Shown: positions 34,501-42,831, counted from the first letter of the stretch. The stretch is 64,000 bases of DNA from Stutzerimonas stutzeri RCH2 (GCF_000327065.1 NC_019936.1:3624001-3688000), one strand, 5' to 3'. The notes: generated by a model not told the origin, from the letters alone. Translations and numbers: made by a program.

Positions 34501-35269
34501 GGACGTTGGAACCCCAGGCGATGATGTAGTTGGAGTTGTACCAGTCGGCCGATTCCGGCACGTCGGTCTGCTCGCCCCACACTTGTGGCGAGGCCGGCGG
34601 CAGGTCGCAGTACCAGTCGTAGAACGACAGGCACACGCCGCCGATCAGCGACAGGTAGCGGCTACCGGCAGCGTAGGAAACCATCGACATGGCCGGGATC
34701 GGCGAGAAGCCGACCACGCGGTCCGGACCGTACTGCTTGACGGTGTAGACGTTAGCGGCGGCGATGATCTCGTTGACTTCTTCCCAGCTGGAACGGATGA
34801 AGCCACCCATGCCGCGCTTGCTCTTGTAGGACTCGGCCTTGGCCTTGTCCTCGACGATGCTGGCCCAGGCGTCCACCGGGCTCATGTTGCGTCGCGCTTC
34901 ACGCCACAGTTTCAGCAGCGGCTTGCGCACCTTGGGGTACTTCAGGCGGTTGGCGCTGTAGATGTACCAGCTGTAGCTGGCCCCACGCGGGCAGCCGCGC
35001 GGCTCGTGGTTGGGCAGGTCGTTGCGGGTGCGCGGGTAATCGGTCTGCTGGGTTTCCCAGGTGATCAGGCCGTTCTTCACGTAGATCTTCCAGGAGCACG
35101 AACCGGTGCAGTTCACGCCGTGGGTGGAACGCACGATCTTGTCGTACTGCCAGCGGGAACGGTAGACGTTCTCCCAGTCGCGGGATTCGATGCGGGTTTC
35201 GCCATGACCATCGGCGAACTCGCCTTGCTTCCTGTTGAAGAAGCGCAGTTGATCGAGCAAGTGGCTCAT
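31514..35269 (-). CDS. narG: Respiratory nitrate reductase alpha subunit NarG
   Basis: A 1251-residue molybdoenzyme. The N-terminus (MSHLLDQLRFFNRKQ) is the remnant twin-arginine-like peptide of NarG, the FS0 cluster ligands are in HGVNCTGSCSWKIY, and the Mo-ligand Asp region is NYIIAWGSNVPQTRTPDAHF. The end blocks (RGGHHNSVTRVVLKPTHMIGGYAQ and FNYYGTVGCNRDEFVVVRKM, each within family norms) are also present. It reduces nitrate to nitrite on the cytoplasmic face. The long open frame on the opposite strand is an antisense shadow. Confidence 0.97.
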   Translation of the reverse strand: MSHLLDQLRFFNRKQGEFADGHGETRIESRDWENVYRSRWQYDKIVRSTHGVNCTGSCSWKIYVKNGLITWETQQTDYPRTRNDLPNHEPRGCPRGASYSWYIYSANRLKYPKVRKPLLKLWREARRNMSPVDAWASIVEDKAKAESYKSKRGMGGFIRSSWEEVNEIIAAANVYTVKQYGPDRVVGFSPIPAMSMVSYAAGSRYLSLIGGVCLSFYDWYCDLPPASPQVWGEQTDVPESADWYNSNYIIAWGSNVPQTRTPDAHFFTEVRYKGTKTVAITPDYAEVAKLTDLWLNPKQGTDAALAQAFAHVIFKEFHLEKPSAYFRDYAKRYTDLPVLVRLNEKDGSYIADRFLRASDLADNLGQENNPEWKTIAVDGTTGELVSPLGSIGYRWGEKGKWNIEAREGKDGRDVDLSLTQIDGGETAEVAFPYFGGILHEHFQHAEGESIQLRRVPVRSITLADGSTTKVATVFDLMAANLGIDRGLGGANVASSYDDASVPGTPAWQEVITGVSREKAIQIAREFADNADKTHGRSMIIVGAAMNHWYHMDMNYRGLINMLMLCGCVGQTGGGWAHYVGQEKLRPQCGWLPLAFGLDWHRPPRQMNGTSFFYNHSSQWRHEKMSIHEVLSPLADKSQFPEHMLDYNIRAERAGWLPSAPQLNRNPLQICREAEAAGMSPVDYVTQSLKDGSLKFACEQPDNPDNFPRNMFIWRSNLLGSSGKGHEYMLKYLLGTKNGVMNEDLGKRDGFKPLEAEWQEDGAIGKLDLVTTLDFRMSSTCVYSDIVLPTATWYEKDDMNTSDMHPFIHPLSAAIDPAWEARSDWEIYKGIAKSFSKMAEGHLGVEKDLVTVPLLHDSPGELAQPFGGTDWKTAGVDPQPGKNCPNMTVVERDYPATYKKFSSLGPLLDKLGNGGKGINWNTQDEVDFLGELNYKVRDEGVSQGRPQIESAIDAAEVILSLAPETNGHVAVKAWAALSEFTGRDHSHLALPKEHEAIRFRDIQAQPRKIISSPTWSGLEDEHVSYNAGYTNVHEYIPWRTITGRQQFFQDHPWMQAFGEQLMSYRPPINTRTIDYVKGKKSNGNTEIVLNWITPHQKWGIHSTYSDNLIMLTLSRGGPIVWMSEVDAKKAGIEDNDWIECFNANGALTARAVVSQRVMEGMVMMYHAQERIVNVPGSETTKTRGGHHNSVTRVVLKPTHMIGGYAQQAYGFNYYGTVGCNRDEFVVVRKMAKVDWLDGPNGNDLPQPLPQDI

Positions 35270-35334
35270 TGTTTTCTCTCCTCACTCCGGTTGCGAACCA
35301 CTGGCCCGACCGGTCGGCTTATCAATCTCGGCTC

Positions 35335-35357
35335 GCGCCAGCCACACGGGCTGGCGC
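35335..35357. other. 9-bp hairpin between narK1 and narG
   Basis: GCGCCAGCC (35335-35343) and GGCTGGCGC (35349-35357) with a 5-nt loop, 16 bases after the narK1 stop on the minus strand. No T run follows. In the same 103-base gap I find no convincing ANR box, so narG probably reads through from narK; the hairpin may set relative mRNA levels. Confidence 0.5.
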
Positions 35358-35372
35358 ATCTCGGTACAAATC

Positions 35373-36860
35373 TCAGGAAGCGATCTTCTGGCGGGCCTCC
35401 AACTCGCGGTCCACGCTGGACACGTAGTACTCGTCGGAGAACGCCCCCTCGGGCTCCTTCAGCCAGAGCAGGCAGAGCCCGAAGCTGACGAAGGCACCGG
35501 CGGCAATCACCATGAAGAATTGCGATGGGGTCACGAAGGTGAACAGGGTCAGGTAGCAGACCGCGCCAACGTTGCCGTAGGCCCCGGCCATGCCGGAGAT
35601 CTGCCCGGTAACCCGGCGCTTGATCGAGGGGATGATTCCGAAGGTCGCGCCCTCGGCACCCTGGACGAACACCGAGCAGAGCACGGTGATTGCCACGGCG
35701 ACGATCAGCGGCCACTTGGAGTTCATCAGGCCCATCAGCAGGAAGCCGACGGCGATCCCCAGCATGTACGCCAGCATCACGAAGCGACGGTTGCCGAAGC
35801 GGTCGGAGACCAGGCCGCCCATCGGGCGCGCCACCAGGTTCACGAAGGCGAACGACGCGGCGATGATGCCCGCAGTGGTCGGGGTCAGGCCCCAGGTCTG
35901 CTCGAAGAACATCGGCAGCATCGACACCACCGCCAGCTCCGCACCGAAGTTGGCGAAGTAGGTGGAGTTGAGTGCAGCTACGGTGTTGAAGGGGTATTTG
36001 TCGTCTTCCGGGACGCCCTTCTTCAGGATCGGCACGTTGACGCGCAGGATCTGCACCACCTGGAAGATCACCACCAGGGCGATCACCGCGTAGCAGATCA
36101 TCGCGCCGGTGGAGCCCAGGTAGCCCAGGCCCTCGATGCGCCAGACCAAGATGCCGAGCACGCCGACCATGGGGATGGTCCAGACGATCAGCTTGATCAT
36201 GTCGGCCCAGGTGCTGACTTCCAGCGCGCTGGCCTTGTGCGGCTTGCGGTGGATGGTGCCAACCGGGCCATCGGTGAGGGCGAACCAGTAGTACACGCCG
36301 TACAGCGCCATGATGATCGCCGAGCTGGCAATCGCCCAGCGCCAGCCTTCCGGACCACCGAAGGCATGGATGGCGATGGCCGGCAGGCTCATCGCGGCGG
36401 CAGCGGAACCGAAGTTGCCCCAGCCGGCGTAGAAGCCTTCAGCGAAACCGATGTCCTTGGGCTTGAACCACATGGCGGTCATGTGGATACCGACCACGAA
36501 GCTGGCACCGATGGAGCTGAGGATCAGGCGCGACACCAGCAGCTGGGTGCGGCTGTCACCGAAGGCGAAGAACAGTGCGGGTGCGGCCATCACCACCAGC
36601 AGCACCGAGAACACCCGGCGCGGGCCCCAGTGGTCGAGCGCCATGCCGACCAGGATGCGTGCCGGAATGGTCAGCGCCACGTTGGCGATGGCGAACAGCT
36701 TGAGGTCTTCGGGCGTCAGCCAGTTCACGCTTTTCAGCATGCTCGAGGCCAGCGGCGCCATGCCGAACCAGACGAAGAAGCAGATGTAGAACGCGATCCA
36801 GGTCAGATGCAGAGCTCTGATTTCGGGGCGCTTCCATTCGAACAGCGTAGAAACTCTCAT
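35373..36860 (-). CDS. narK1: Nitrate transporter NarK1 type (MFS)
   Basis: A 495-residue MFS transporter of 12 helices. The nitrate signature regions are GFYAGWGNFGSAAAAMSLP (helix 5) and GMAGAYGNVGAVCYLTLF (helix 11). The N-terminus (FEWKRPEIRALHLTWIAF) is of the type I NarK, the nitrate/proton symporters. ATG at 36860 has AGGAG upstream. It stands between a universal stress protein gene and narG, so it belongs to the same transcription unit. With NarK2 upstream it would make a paired import/antiport system. Confidence 0.9.
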   Translation of the reverse strand: MRVSTLFEWKRPEIRALHLTWIAFYICFFVWFGMAPLASSMLKSVNWLTPEDLKLFAIANVALTIPARILVGMALDHWGPRRVFSVLLVVMAAPALFFAFGDSRTQLLVSRLILSSIGASFVVGIHMTAMWFKPKDIGFAEGFYAGWGNFGSAAAAMSLPAIAIHAFGGPEGWRWAIASSAIIMALYGVYYWFALTDGPVGTIHRKPHKASALEVSTWADMIKLIVWTIPMVGVLGILVWRIEGLGYLGSTGAMICYAVIALVVIFQVVQILRVNVPILKKGVPEDDKYPFNTVAALNSTYFANFGAELAVVSMLPMFFEQTWGLTPTTAGIIAASFAFVNLVARPMGGLVSDRFGNRRFVMLAYMLGIAVGFLLMGLMNSKWPLIVAVAITVLCSVFVQGAEGATFGIIPSIKRRVTGQISGMAGAYGNVGAVCYLTLFTFVTPSQFFMVIAAGAFVSFGLCLLWLKEPEGAFSDEYYVSSVDRELEARQKIAS

Positions 36861-36874
36861 GTTGAGCTCCTCAC

Positions 36875-37333
36875 TCAGGGGCAGGCTTGAATCAGGACCG
36901 GGCAAGGCGCCCGGCGGGCCAGGAATGCGCTGACGCTGCCGAAGGTCATGTAGTCGAGTTCGTCGACCAACAGATTCAGCGAGCGGGAGATGAAGCCGCC
37001 GTCCGGTTCGTTGGAATGCCGCGCGATGACCAGCAGGTCGGGCTTCTTGTGCTCGGCTGCCTTGAGAATCATCTTGCGGGCGTCGCCCTCGGCGATGATC
37101 ACGTCGGCGTCCAGGCCGAAGGCGCTGACCTTGTCAGCGGCCTCCTGCAGAAAGCTCTGGAACTCGCCACGCTCGCGCTCGTAGAGCTCGACGGCCGAAT
37201 CACTGGTGTCACGGGTTTCTTCCACCACCCCGATGAGCATGATCAGCGGCTTGAGCGGGCCGAACATGTCGAGGGTCGCTTCCAGGGCTTTCCTGGCATT
37301 ACGCGAGTTGTCGTAGGCAATCATGATTTTCAT
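36875..37333 (-). CDS. Universal stress protein (UspA family)
   Basis: A 152-residue Usp domain: start MKIMIAYDNS with the family's early Asp, and the C-terminal LLVIARHSNEPDGG...GSVSAFLARRAPCPVLI. The usual nucleotide-binding pattern G-x2-G-x9-G-S is only partly present (ARHSNEPDGGFISRS), so ATP binding is uncertain. It lies between the two narK genes with gaps of 14-15 bases, so it is co-expressed under nitrate respiration. Several Usp proteins of pseudomonads serve anaerobic survival; a similar role is inferred. Confidence 0.85.
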   Translation of the reverse strand: MKIMIAYDNSRNARKALEATLDMFGPLKPLIMLIGVVEETRDTSDSAVELYERERGEFQSFLQEAADKVSAFGLDADVIIAEGDARKMILKAAEHKKPDLLVIARHSNEPDGGFISRSLNLLVDELDYMTFGSVSAFLARRAPCPVLIQACP

Positions 37334-37348
37334 GGCGGCACTCCAGAC

Positions 37349-38950
37349 TCAGGGGTTCTTCACGTAGGCGTTGGGGCGCAGGTAGAACCACCAGTTGAGG
37401 ATCAGGCACAGCGCGTAGAACACCGCGAAGCCGTACATGGCCACCTCGGGGGTGCCGGCCTTGACCTGCTCGCCGATCACGATCGGGGCGACGAAGGAGC
37501 CGTAGGCGGCGACAGCGGAGGTCCAGCCGAGTACCGGGCCAGCCTTCTCGCGGTCGTAGATCACGCCGATGGTGCGGAAGGTGGAACCGTTGCCGATGCC
37601 GCTGGCAGCGAACAGCACCAGGAACAGCACCAGGAAGAGGAAGAAGTACTCTTCAGGCTGAGCCGAGCCGTAGGCCTGCTGCATCACATAGCCGGCGGCT
37701 ACCGAGGCACCGACCATGACCACCGAGATCACCTGGGTGACGATCGAGCCGCCGACCTTGTCGGAGATCCAGCCACCCAGCGGACGGATCAGGGCGCCGA
37801 TGAACGGGCCGATCCAGGCGTAGGTCAGGGCGCTTGGTGCATTCGGGTTGGCAATGCGGGTTACGGTGCCGTCAGCCGCCACTTCGTTCATGAAGCCGAA
37901 GATCACGGTGATCGACAGCGGCAGCGCCATGGAGAAGCCGATGAAGGAACCGAAGGTCAGGATGTAGAGGATGCTCATCGACCAGGTGTGCTTGTCCCGG
38001 AAGATGGTGAACTGGCGCTTGATGTTCGGCTTGATGCTGCCTGGCAGCATGCGCAGCATGCCGAGGGTCAGGCCGATGGTGAGCAGCATCACGCCCCACA
38101 TGTTCAGCACGCCGAGACCGGTCGGGGCTGGCAGGTAGAGGTACAGGCCAAGCGCGGCAGCGACGAAGGCCACGCCGTAGAGGCCGAGAATCTTGCCAAA
38201 GGCGTTCAGCGGGTAGCCCGGAGTCGGCGAGATCACCAGCAGGTTGTTCATGCCGAACCAGCCGGCGAAGGCCAGCGGGACGAGGAACAGCAGCCAGACC
38301 CAGCCGGCGTTCTGGATCCAGGTTTCGGTACCGGCCGAGATCTTGCCGATCAGCGTACCGCTGTCCTTGATCAGCTCCATCGGCGCACCAGCTACAGCAC
38401 CGAACACACCGGCGGTCATCACCAGCGGGATCAGGATCTGCATGGTGGTCACGCCGAAGTTGCCGAGGCCCGCGTTCAGACCCAGGGCCAGGCCCTGCTG
38501 GTTCTTCGGGAAGAAGGTGCTGATGTTGCTCATCGAGCAGGCGAAGTTGCCGCCGCCAATGCCGGAGAGGAAAGCCAGCAGCTGGAATACCCACAGCGGG
38601 GTGTCCTGGCTCTGCAAGGCGAGACCGGCGCCGGCCGCCGGGATCATCAGCAGCGCGGTGGTCAGGAAGATGGTGTTGCGTCCGCCGGCGATGCGGATCA
38701 TGAACGACGCCGGAATGCGCAGCGTGGCGCCAGTGAGGCCGGCGATGGCGGTCAGGGTGAACAGCTCAGCGGGCTGGAACGGAAATCCCAGATTGAGCAT
38801 CTGCACCGTGACGATGCCCCACATCAGCCAGATGGCAAAGCCCATCAGCAGGCTCGGGATGGAGATCCAGAGATTGCGATTGGCGATCCGCTTGCCGGTG
38901 GTGTCCCAGAATTTCTGGTCCTCCACGTCCCACTTTTCGATATTGCTCAT
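37349..38950 (-). CDS. narK2: Nitrate/nitrite transporter NarK2 type (MFS)
   Basis: A 533-residue MFS protein. The N-terminus (KWDVEDQKFWDTTGKRIANRN, given in part) is like E. coli NarK, type II, and the helix-5 signature is LGLNAGLGNFGVTTMQ. The second signature is seen as AVAAYGSFVAPIVIG. ATG at 38950 has GAGGATC at the right distance. Expected role: nitrate uptake against nitrite export. It is the first gene of the minus-strand nitrate operon; a box TTGAC-N4-GTCAA lies about 90 bases upstream. Confidence 0.92.
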   Translation of the reverse strand: MSNIEKWDVEDQKFWDTTGKRIANRNLWISIPSLLMGFAIWLMWGIVTVQMLNLGFPFQPAELFTLTAIAGLTGATLRIPASFMIRIAGGRNTIFLTTALLMIPAAGAGLALQSQDTPLWVFQLLAFLSGIGGGNFACSMSNISTFFPKNQQGLALGLNAGLGNFGVTTMQILIPLVMTAGVFGAVAGAPMELIKDSGTLIGKISAGTETWIQNAGWVWLLFLVPLAFAGWFGMNNLLVISPTPGYPLNAFGKILGLYGVAFVAAALGLYLYLPAPTGLGVLNMWGVMLLTIGLTLGMLRMLPGSIKPNIKRQFTIFRDKHTWSMSILYILTFGSFIGFSMALPLSITVIFGFMNEVAADGTVTRIANPNAPSALTYAWIGPFIGALIRPLGGWISDKVGGSIVTQVISVVMVGASVAAGYVMQQAYGSAQPEEYFFLFLVLFLVLFAASGIGNGSTFRTIGVIYDREKAGPVLGWTSAVAAYGSFVAPIVIGEQVKAGTPEVAMYGFAVFYALCLILNWWFYLRPNAYVKNP

Positions 38951-39039
38951 GGTCGATCCTCTTGGCGCCAGGACCCTGCTTGCAAACGCAGCGGGATCAG
39001 GAATGGCTCGCACGCTAAGCGGAGCGGACCGAGCGAAAT

Positions 39040-39053
39040 TTGACTCAGGTCAA
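39040..39053. promoter_or_regulatory. ANR/DNR box upstream of narK2 operon
   Basis: TTGACTCAGGTCAA, a TTGAC-N4-GTCAA palindrome of the Fnr/ANR/DNR type. On the minus strand a -10-like TTAGCG lies 31 bases from its centre (39013-39018), as in class II promoters with the site at -41.5. It thus fits narK2 better than narX, for which no -10 stands at that distance. Confidence 0.78.
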
Positions 39054-39090
39054 TACACGACTGGTGGCAATTTGCTTGGCCGGGTCTTTC

Positions 39091-39097
39091 TACCTCT
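39091..39097 (+). promoter_or_regulatory. NarL heptamer candidate
   Basis: TACCTCT fits the NarL heptamer TACYYMT. It is in the narK2-narX intergenic region, 38 bases from the ANR box. A single heptamer of this looseness can occur by chance; its position makes it worth noting. Confidence 0.4.
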
Positions 39098-39275
39098 TTG
39101 GAGATACCCTGAATCCTTCGAAAAAATCGTTTTATTTCAACAGGTTAAACGCACTAGACGGAGCGCCTCATGGGCCCCGGATTAACCCTCAATGCATTGG
39201 GAGTACACCCCCACCGTGGCAAGCCTTCGAGACAAGGCGCAGAATGCGAACACCGCCACAGCGACGATCAAGAAC

Positions 39276-41195
39276 ATGCCCCACTCCGAAAGCGAGCAGC
39301 TCGCCACACGCCATTCGATCGTGTTCAACACGCTGGTTGCCTTCGTCGTGATCATCGGGTTTTCGCTGATCAGCATGCTCGCCAGCCTGTACCTGGCCGA
39401 CGCCCTGGAGGGTGATGCCGAAGCGATCAACCAGGCCGGCAGCCTGCGCATGCAGGCCTATCGCCTGGCCTTCACCGCCGAACATGGCCCGCAGGATCTG
39501 CTTGCCGAACGGATCGAGACACTCGAGCGCACACTGCGCTCGGCCTCGCTGCGCTCGGCGCTGCACCGTCATGGCGACACGCCGCTGCCGGGGCTGCATG
39601 CCGGCGTGATGCAGCATTGGCAGGAGCGGATGCGACCGCTGCTCGATGCGCAACCGGCGCAGCTCGATGACTACCGTCAGGAAGCACCGGAGTTCGTCAG
39701 TGAGCTGGACGTCTTCGTACGCACCCTGCAGGAGGCATCCGAAGGCAAGCTCGGCGTCATCCGCGCCCTGCAGGCCGGCACCCTGTTCGTCATCGTGCTG
39801 ATCGCCTTCGTGCTGATCTACGGCTTGCACAACAACCTGGCCTCGCCGCTGCGCAGCCTGACCAGGATGGCCCGCGACATCGGCAAGGGTGACTTCAGCG
39901 GCCAGGTGCAGATTCCCGGTGACACCGAACTGAGTCTGCTGGCGCGCACGCTGAACCAGATGAGCCAGGAGCTGGCCGGCCTCTACGCAGAAATGGAGCA
40001 GAAGGTCGACGACAAGACTGCCGCCCTCACCCGCAGCAATGCGACCCTGCAGTTGCTGTTCAACAGCGCGCGAATGCTCTACAGCCAGCCGGATGACCCC
40101 TCGCAGATGATGGGCTCGCTGCTGGCCAAGGTGCAGCAGATCCTCGGCACCGGCCCGATCTCGCTGTGCCTGAACCGTACCGCCGAAACCGGCAGCCACA
40201 CCGCGATGACCTCGAACGACCTGCAGCCGCCGGATTACTGCAAGCTGCCGCAATGCGATGTCTGCCTGGTCAACCAGACCGGCCGGTTGCCCAGCGGCGA
40301 GGAGCTGGTGACGTTCGAGCTGCGCTCGGGCCAGGATGACCTCGGCTCGCTGCGCGTCGCTCATCCGGAAGGGCAACCACTGGAATCCTGGCAGACGTTG
40401 CTGCTGACGACCCTGGCTGACCTGTTCGCTGCCTCGCTGAGCCTCGCCCAGCTGGGTCAGAAACAGGCGCGCCTGGCGCTGATGGAGGAACGCGCGGTGA
40501 TCGCCCGCGAACTGCATGACTCCCTGGCGCAGGCGCTGTCGGCGCAGAAGCTGCAACTGGCCCGCCTCAAGCGCCTGATGCAGAAGGACAGCGGGCAGGC
40601 GCAGCTGGACGACAGCGTGCAGCAGATCGACCGCGGCCTGAACTCGGCCTATCGGCAGTTGCGCGAGCTGCTCACCACCTTCCGCATCAAGGTCAACGAA
40701 CCGGGCCTCAAACCGGCGCTGCAGGCGACCGTCGAGGAGTTCGGCGCCAACTCCGGCCTGCAGATCATCAACGACTACCACCTGGACCACTGCCCGCTCA
40801 CCCCCAACGAGGAAGTGCACTGCCTGCAGATCATCCGCGAGGCATTGAGCAACGTGGTCAAGCACGCCGAGGCCGACCACTGCTGGCTGAAGCTGACCCA
40901 GGACGAGATCGGCACCATCCACGTGAAAATCGAGGACGACGGGATCGGTATCAGCCCGGAAGAACAGCGTGCCGGCCATTACGGCCTGATCATCCTGCGC
41001 GAGCGCGCCAACAGCCTGAACGGCAACATCAGCATCGGCCTGCGCCCCGGTGGCGGCACCTCGGTGCATCTCCGCTTCCCGCCAGCCTATCGCCACATTC
41101 CCCTGAAACAGGAGCCAGTCACGTATGAACGAAGGGACATCCACACGAATCCTGCTGGTCGACGACCATCCCATGATGCGTCGGGGTCTGCGTGA
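39276..41195 (+). CDS. narX: Nitrate/nitrite sensor histidine kinase NarX
   Basis: About 639 residues. TM1 near 17-40 is followed by the nitrate-sensing P-box [20 protein letters not shown]2 is near 160-180, then HAMP, a central region with Cys C322-x4-C327-x2-C330, HisKA_3 with phospho-His H414 ([10 protein letters not shown]) and HATPase ([25 protein letters not shown]). It senses nitrate and phosphorylates NarL. Start uncertain: an in-frame start at 39192 adds 28 residues, and neither has a strong ribosome site. The 3' end overlaps narL by 71 nt, which is long for a pair of this type. Confidence 0.9.
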   Translation: MPHSESEQLATRHSIVFNTLVAFVVIIGFSLISMLASLYLADALEGDAEAINQAGSLRMQAYRLAFTAEHGPQDLLAERIETLERTLRSASLRSALHRHGDTPLPGLHAGVMQHWQERMRPLLDAQPAQLDDYRQEAPEFVSELDVFVRTLQEASEGKLGVIRALQAGTLFVIVLIAFVLIYGLHNNLASPLRSLTRMARDIGKGDFSGQVQIPGDTELSLLARTLNQMSQELAGLYAEMEQKVDDKTAALTRSNATLQLLFNSARMLYSQPDDPSQMMGSLLAKVQQILGTGPISLCLNRTAETGSHTAMTSNDLQPPDYCKLPQCDVCLVNQTGRLPSGEELVTFELRSGQDDLGSLRVAHPEGQPLESWQTLLLTTLADLFAASLSLAQLGQKQARLALMEERAVIARELHDSLAQALSAQKLQLARLKRLMQKDSGQAQLDDSVQQIDRGLNSAYRQLRELLTTFRIKVNEPGLKPALQATVEEFGANSGLQIINDYHLDHCPLTPNEEVHCLQIIREALSNVVKHAEADHCWLKLTQDEIGTIHVKIEDDGIGISPEEQRAGHYGLIILRERANSLNGNISIGLRPGGGTSVHLRFPPAYRHIPLKQEPVTYERRDIHTNPAGRRPSHDASGSA

Positions 41196-41781
41196 CCTGC
41201 TGGAGCTGGAAGACGACCTGGAGCTGATTGGCGAGGCAGGCAACGGCGAAGAGGCGATCCGCCTGGCGCTGGAGATCGAACCCGACCTGATCCTGATGGA
41301 CCTCAACATGCCGGGCATCGACGGCCTGGAAACCACCCGGCGCATGCGCGATGCCGACATCGACGCACGCATCGTCATGTTCACCGTCTCCGACGAGCAG
41401 AGCCACGTGCTCGAAGCGCTGCGCAACGGTGCTGACGGCTATCTGCTCAAGGACATGGACGCCGAGCAGCTGATCGAGCAGATCCGCATTGCCGCCACCG
41501 GACGCATGGCGCTCAGTCCGGAGCTGACCCAGGTGCTGGCCGAGGCGATCCGGGTCCGCCCGAAGCCGTCGGGCCAGGTGCAGTTCTCCAGCCTGACCAA
41601 ACGCGAGAAGGAAGTGCTGCGCCTGATCGCCAAGGGCCAGAGCAACAAGATGATCGCGCGCAAGCTCGGCATCACCGAGGGTACGGTCAAGGTCCACGTG
41701 AAGAATCTGCTGCACAAGCTCGGTCTGCGCTCGCGGGTCGAGGCCGCGGTCTGGGTGCTGGAGAACGAAGCGAAAGCCTGA
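41125..41781 (+). CDS. narL: Nitrate/nitrite response regulator NarL
   Basis: A 218-residue LuxR/NarL-family regulator. It has acidic residues DD at 13-14, phospho-acceptor D59 (ILMDLNMPG), Lys in YLLKDMD near 110, and a C-terminal helix-turn-helix ([25 protein letters not shown], in part). It would bind heptamers in nar and dnr promoters. It is encoded inside the end of narX by a 71-nt overlap, so the two are translated together. Confidence 0.95.
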   Translation: MNEGTSTRILLVDDHPMMRRGLRDLLELEDDLELIGEAGNGEEAIRLALEIEPDLILMDLNMPGIDGLETTRRMRDADIDARIVMFTVSDEQSHVLEALRNGADGYLLKDMDAEQLIEQIRIAATGRMALSPELTQVLAEAIRVRPKPSGQVQFSSLTKREKEVLRLIAKGQSNKMIARKLGITEGTVKVHVKNLLHKLGLRSRVEAAVWVLENEAKA

Positions 41782-41846
41782 CCACAGCACCACCGCCGGC
41801 GGTTTCTGTGCGCCAACACCCAACCCGCAGCGACGCCGGCACGCCC

Positions 41847-41860
41847 TTGACGATCATCAA
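41847..41860 (+). promoter_or_regulatory. ANR/DNR box upstream of the P-box protein
   Basis: TTGACGATCATCAA, TTGAC-N4-ATCAA, all five bases of each half agreeing with Fnr-family sites. A -10-like CTATCG (41881-41886) is about 30 bases from its centre. The gene at 41951 starts 90 bases after the box, so anaerobic expression is likely. Confidence 0.75.
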
Positions 41861-41950
41861 TGCCATCGCAGTGGAGCGCTCTATCGTCTCGTCCTCGCCG
41901 AGCTGACTACTCAGTCAGCATCGCGCCCCGCCCGGACGTAAGGAGCGCCC

Positions 41951-42736
41951 ATGTTCAGATTCCTGCTACCCACCTCACTGCTGCTGGGCCTGCTGGCCGG
42001 CAGCCTGTCCTGCCAGGCCGCCATCAGTGACGCGGAAGCCGTCAACCGCGCCGGCATGCAACGCATGCTCAGCCAGCGCATCGCCAAGAACTACCTGATG
42101 ATCGGCACCGATACCCGGGTCGACCTTGCCGGGACACAGCTCGACAGCAGCATTGCCAGCATCGAAGAGAATGCGCAGCTGCTCAACGATTACGCCCCCA
42201 GCGAAAGCATCCGCAAGGCACTCAACGAGGCAAACCAGACCTGGGTTCAGTACCGGCAGATCGCGCTGACCCGACCGGATCGCGGACAGTCCGCCGAGCT
42301 GCTGCGCCTGGCCGAGCGCTTTCTCGGCCAGAGCGAAGCCTTGGTCCAGGAAATCGAGCGTCATAGCGGCAATCAGGCCGCACGCCTGGTCAATCGCAGC
42401 GGCCGCCAGCGCATGCTCAGCCAACGCATTGCCATGCTCTACCTGGCCATGAGCTGGAAGCTGCCGGAGCAACGCCTGCGCGGCGACTTCGACGCTGCGG
42501 TGGCCGAGTTCGAACGCGGCCTGGAAGAACTGCAGAAAGCGCCGCAGAACACCGAGCAGATCAGCCGCCAGCTCGACCAGATCGACACCCAGTGGCGTTT
42601 CGCCCGCGCGGGATTCAGCCTGGCGGATGACTCCCGCTTCGTGCCGACCGTGATCGTCACCACCAGTGATTCGCTGCTGCGCAAGATCGAGCAGCTGACC
42701 CTGGACTACGAGCGCCTGGCTGGCAGCGCGCGCTGA
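41951..42736 (+). CDS. Periplasmic protein with two nitrate-sensor-like P-boxes (PilJ N-terminal domain)
   Basis: A 261-residue exported protein (signal peptide to about residue 23, with a Cys at 21 in LSCQA that might be a lipobox). It holds two copies of the P-box: NRAGMQRMLSQRIAKNYL from N32 and NRSGRQRMLSQRIAMLYL from N148. The P-box is the nitrate-binding element of NarX, NarQ and PilJ, but here there is no transmembrane signalling part, kinase or methyl-accepting domain. It could be a nitrate-binding periplasmic accessory to NarX or a free-standing sensor. It is directly downstream of narL and has its own ANR/DNR box. Confidence 0.72.
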   Translation: MFRFLLPTSLLLGLLAGSLSCQAAISDAEAVNRAGMQRMLSQRIAKNYLMIGTDTRVDLAGTQLDSSIASIEENAQLLNDYAPSESIRKALNEANQTWVQYRQIALTRPDRGQSAELLRLAERFLGQSEALVQEIERHSGNQAARLVNRSGRQRMLSQRIAMLYLAMSWKLPEQRLRGDFDAAVAEFERGLEELQKAPQNTEQISRQLDQIDTQWRFARAGFSLADDSRFVPTVIVTTSDSLLRKIEQLTLDYERLAGSAR

Positions 42737-42744
42737 GGGTCGAC

Positions 42745-42769
42745 TACCTCTCCTGCTCAGAAAGAGGTA
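42745..42769 (+). promoter_or_regulatory. Inverted NarL heptamers before the DNR-type gene
   Basis: TACCTCT (42745-42751) and AGAGGTA (42763-42769) are a perfect inverted pair with 11 nt between. Each is a NarL heptamer (TACYYMT). The spacing is not the classical 7-2-7 of NarP/NarL, but two perfect heptamers 70-95 bases before a DNR gene suggest nitrate control. Confidence 0.5.
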
Positions 42770-42813
42770 TGGCTTAGGGGAAATGGGATAGCGGCACTGT
42801 GCAACCTAGCATG

Positions 42814-42831
42814 CCCTCCATCTAAGGGAGG
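42814..42831 (+). promoter_or_regulatory. Hairpin covering the ribosome site of the first DNR gene
   Basis: CCCTCC (42814-42819) can pair with GGGAGG (42826-42831), which is the Shine-Dalgarno of the ATG at 42839. If the transcript starts upstream of 42814 the ribosome site could be masked. The start point is not known: a -10-like TAGCAT at 42807-42812 would put it too close. Confidence 0.35.

Noticed and set aside
35270..35372. ANR box in the narK1-narG gap
   Set aside because: Only one half-site (TTGAT on the minus strand near 35321) is seen, and the second half does not match.
32291..35488. Open frame of about 1065 codons on the plus strand
   Set aside because: It is antisense to narG, whose protein is clearly conserved. 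High GC with strong third-position bias gives long open frames on the other strand.
36887..39043. Open frame of about 718 codons on the plus strand
   Set aside because: Antisense to the universal stress protein and narK2 genes; His/Glu/Gln-rich composition without any recognisable fold.
39064..39080. Sigma-54-like sequence TGGCA...TTGG upstream of narX
   Set aside because: GG and the second element do not have the strict -24/-12 spacing and the GC at -12 is missing; chance similarity is likely.
39189..41426. Open frame of about 745 codons on the minus strand over narX
   Set aside because: Antisense to narX, which has all kinase motifs; the reverse reading has none.
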